Assembly (NCBI GenBank): GCA_029254025.1
Contig: JAQWYK010000039.1
Span: 62,001-126,000 of the forward strand
Reading direction: 5' to 3'
Length of the DNA stretch: 64,000 nt
Source of the DNA: Crocinitomicaceae bacterium
GTDB taxonomy: Bacteria > Bacteroidota > Bacteroidia > Flavobacteriales_D > Crocinitomicaceae
The translations under genes were made by a program, and so were the position numbers. The notes below the pieces were generated by a model. It was not told the DNA's origin and made no database searches. It saw only the letters and a list, made by a program, of their open reading frames with translations. Positions 62,148-64,000 of this stretch are shown here, piece after piece. The number at the start of each line of letters is the position of its first letter. Positions within the stretch are counted from its first letter, which is position 1.

Positions 62148-63038
62148 ATGCAAAAAATTGTAATTGGTTCACGAGGTAGCGAGTTAGCGCTTTGGCAAGC
62201 TTATCACGTGAAAGCGCAATTAGAAACTCTTGGCTGTGAAGTGGAGTTGAAAATTATTAAAACACAAGGAGACATCATCCAACATTTGAGTTTCGATAAA
62301 ATGGAGGGGAAGGGATTCTTCACAAAAGAGATTGAGGCGGCATTGTTGGAAAAATCAATCGACTTAGCCGTTCACTCGCACAAGGACCTAGAAACGAATC
62401 CTCCTAAAGGACTTGTTGTTGCTGCGGTTTCTGAAAGGGAAGATCCCGCTGATTTGTTGTTGATTCGAAAAACGAGTATTGACCCGACTCAACTATGGGG
62501 ACTTAAATCCAAGGCAATATTAGGTACATCTTCAGCGCGAAGAAAGTCCCAAGTATTGCGTTATCGTCCAGATATTGAGTTGAAAGACTTACGAGGAAAT
62601 GTCCCTACGCGCATCCATAAACTTCGTGACAATAATTATGATGCTATATTACTAGCTAAGGCGGGTGTTACGAGGTTAAAAATTGATTTATCAGAGTTTG
62701 AAGTGGTAACGTTAAATCCGACGGAGTTTGTTCCTGCTCCTGCACAAGGTGTCTTAGGACTTCAAATTCGTGAAGAAGACGCTTCTTTAGCTAACATTTT
62801 GGATCAGTTGGATGATAAAGAAACAAGAGCACGCATCGCAATCGAGCGAAAAGTATTGAATCGCTTGGATGGTGGATGCCAGCTGCCTTTAGGTGTTTTT
62901 TGCCCAAACACGGAAGAAGCTTATGTCGCTTTTAGCAATGAATGGTCTGAACCAGCTTATTATAAACACTATACCCTTAAAGGAAATGATTTAGCTGATG
63001 ATATTTTGGCAGAGCTGCAGACTTTGAAACAGGCATGA
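62148..63038 (+). CDS. hemC: Porphobilinogen deaminase (hydroxymethylbilane synthase)
   Basis: A 296-residue enzyme that joins four porphobilinogens. It begins KIVIGSRGSELALWQAYHVK, has KGFFTKEIEAALLEKSIDLA, VHSHKDLET, LGTSSARRKSQVLRYRPDI, and the Cys that carries the dipyrromethane cofactor in RLDGGCQLPLGVFC. One base separates it from hemA, and the stop overlaps hemD. Confidence 0.96.
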   Translation: MQKIVIGSRGSELALWQAYHVKAQLETLGCEVELKIIKTQGDIIQHLSFDKMEGKGFFTKEIEAALLEKSIDLAVHSHKDLETNPPKGLVVAAVSEREDPADLLLIRKTSIDPTQLWGLKSKAILGTSSARRKSQVLRYRPDIELKDLRGNVPTRIHKLRDNNYDAILLAKAGVTRLKIDLSEFEVVTLNPTEFVPAPAQGVLGLQIREEDASLANILDQLDDKETRARIAIERKVLNRLDGGCQLPLGVFCPNTEEAYVAFSNEWSEPAYYKHYTLKGNDLADDILAELQTLKQA

Positions 63039-63691
63039 AAACGGTATTCATAAGTAGAACAGCTAATCTTAAAGGACCGCTACGTGCTTTTTGTGCTGCG
63101 AATCAGATTCAATTAATTGACCAATCGCTGCTTACGTTTAAAGGAGTTTGTCCAAACGAAAAACCGAGGGAGACTGATGTTGTCTTTTTCACCTCTCCAA
63201 GAAGTGTGCGCTTTTATTTTTCGTATTTCAAATATAAAAATGAGTTTTTAGCAACGATTGGAACATCCACTGCAAATGAGCTTCAAAAGCTTGGACTATC
63301 TGTTGATTTCACAGGAACAACTCCTTCTCATCCGGAGGTGGTTGCCCAAGAACTAAAGGTGTGGTTGGGAGAACGAACGGTACTTTTTCCACAATCACAT
63401 CGTTCTAACAGAACAATGCAAAAAGTGTTGAACCCTAATCAGTACCTTGATTTAGTAGTTTACGAAACGCATTTGGAGCCAGTAAAACTTGTTAATAAAC
63501 CTAATTATTTAGTTCTCACAAGCCCTTCGAATGCAGAGGCTTATATGCTTTCAAATAAATTGGAAAACGATCAGTTTGTGATGAGTTTCGGCACAACTAC
63601 TTCAACTTATTTGGAGGAAAATGGGGTAAAGAATCTTTGTTTAAGCGAACCAACGGAACGCGCTGTGGTTGACGCATTGAAAAAAATATAG
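63035..63691 (+). CDS. hemD: Uroporphyrinogen-III synthase
   Basis: A 218-residue protein that closes and inverts hydroxymethylbilane. The family is poorly conserved, but the two-domain pattern is visible: VVFFTSPRSVRFYFS, ATIGTSTANELQKLG, VVYETHLEP and LVLTSPSNAEAYM. The ATGA overlap with hemC and the gene order support the call. Confidence 0.88.
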   Translation: MKTVFISRTANLKGPLRAFCAANQIQLIDQSLLTFKGVCPNEKPRETDVVFFTSPRSVRFYFSYFKYKNEFLATIGTSTANELQKLGLSVDFTGTTPSHPEVVAQELKVWLGERTVLFPQSHRSNRTMQKVLNPNQYLDLVVYETHLEPVKLVNKPNYLVLTSPSNAEAYMLSNKLENDQFVMSFGTTTSTYLEENGVKNLCLSEPTERAVVDALKKI

Positions 63692-63731
63692 TTATTCTGC
63701 TCTAAAGAACGGAAACGCACAACAAAGATTC

Positions 63732-64000
63732 TTAATCTTCCTCTAAAACCTCTAATTCAATCACTTCTATACGGCGATCAGAAACTTCTCTAATAGTAAG
63801 GGTGTATTTTTCTAGTTGAACTACTGTTCCTGGCTCTGGAATAGATTCAGTATGATGGAGAATAAGCCCACCAAGCGTTTCATATTCTGTGGACTCTTCT
63901 AACTCCAATTCGTATTCTTCATTAAGATAGTCGATGTCTTGTCGCGCAGAAAACAAGTATTTAAACTCATTGATTTTCTCTTCAAGTAACGCGTCTTTGT
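63732..64000 (-). CDS. CorC/HlyC-type transporter-associated protein (partial, N-terminus beyond window)
   Basis: The minus-strand frame runs open from the right window edge to TAA at 63732-63734; no start codon in view. About 88 residues are visible. The C-terminal CorC_HlyC domain is clear: EYETLGGLILHHTESIPEPG, then KYTLTIREVSDRRIEVIEL. Full proteins have a CNNM membrane domain and CBS pair ahead of it. It may be a hemolysin-family protein or the gliding-associated GldE; the missing N-terminus is needed to tell. Confidence 0.8.
   Translation of the reverse strand, partial: KDALLEEKINEFKYLFSARQDIDYLNEEYELELEESTEYETLGGLILHHTESIPEPGTVVQLEKYTLTIREVSDRRIEVIELEVLEED

Noticed and set aside
1-64000. 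CRISPR arrays, insertion sequences, prophage or integrative elements
   Set aside because: I saw no regularly spaced repeats, transposase, integrase, phage structural gene or paired attachment sites.

Overview
The window reads as a chromosomal segment of a member of the Bacteroidota, most likely a flavobacterium-like marine or freshwater lineage; genus cannot be told from sequence alone. The reasons are the fused murF-alr gene, the large form of ispG, a DUF4175 giant followed by ybeY and mnmG, HU-CCDC81/SPOR and YwqK/MORN proteins, a PKD-bearing secreted protease, almost no Shine-Dalgarno sequences, and many -7 boxes of the Bacteroidota type TAnnTTTG (several with a TTG about 18-21 bases upstream). 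The DNA is AT-rich. I see no insertion sequence, prophage, CRISPR array, rRNA or integration site. Two tRNA genes (Cys-GCA, Leu-CAA) are present.

Layout. 1-8.8 kb: secreted trypsin-like protease (runs off the left edge), orphan OmpR-type regulator, dCMP deaminase plus S41 protease, SCO1-like protein, an outer-membrane candidate, ispG and PrxQ, then a frameshifted DUF465 gene. 9.2-15.9 kb: a minus-strand block that looks like a light-response unit: a MerR/B12-type (CarH/LitR-like) regulator, an ECF sigma factor, crtI, crtB, idi, a PTPS/QueD protein, a flavin reductase and a DNA photolyase. 16-22.5 kb: lipoprotein, TerB/LETM1-like protein, propeller-like secreted protein, HAD phosphatase, SRPBCC protein, methyltransferase, HU/SPOR protein and BlaI-type repressor. 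22.6-27.6 kb: rpiB, a 671-base region of about 20% G+C, a LytTR regulator with an M23 peptidase, tRNA-Cys, folB and gltX. 27.9-34.9 kb: DUF4175 giant, HATPase protein, ybeY, mnmG and a methyltransferase, with two parS-like sites bracketing mnmG. 35-41.5 kb: aldehyde dehydrogenase and tryptophan dioxygenase (kynurenine catabolism), tRNA-Leu, an M23 lipoprotein and YgiQ. 41.6-47.7 kb: decayed metallo-beta-lactamase fragment, lipoprotein, polytopic membrane protein, two glycosyltransferases, a FemAB-like protein and a small membrane protein interrupted by an in-frame TAG. 47.9-64 kb: holB, hemW, two large envelope proteins, tdk, murF-alr, a MORN-repeat protein, a LysE transporter, hemA-hemC-hemD, and a CorC-like protein running off the right edge.

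How it fits together. Most genes left of about 26 kb lie on the minus strand and most genes right of about 28 kb lie on the plus strand. The divergence point, the very AT-rich gap at 23.05-23.72 kb with DnaA-box-like sequences, and the parS-like pair at 32.1 and 34.0 kb together suggest that this window lies at or near the chromosome replication origin. A second recurring pattern is a TAnnTTTG box only 4-5 bases ahead of the start codon (sco1, ygiQ, holB, hemW and others), which predicts leaderless mRNAs. Three genes look broken (DUF465, metallo-beta-lactamase remnant, small membrane protein); these could be true decay or, for the single-base cases, sequencing errors.
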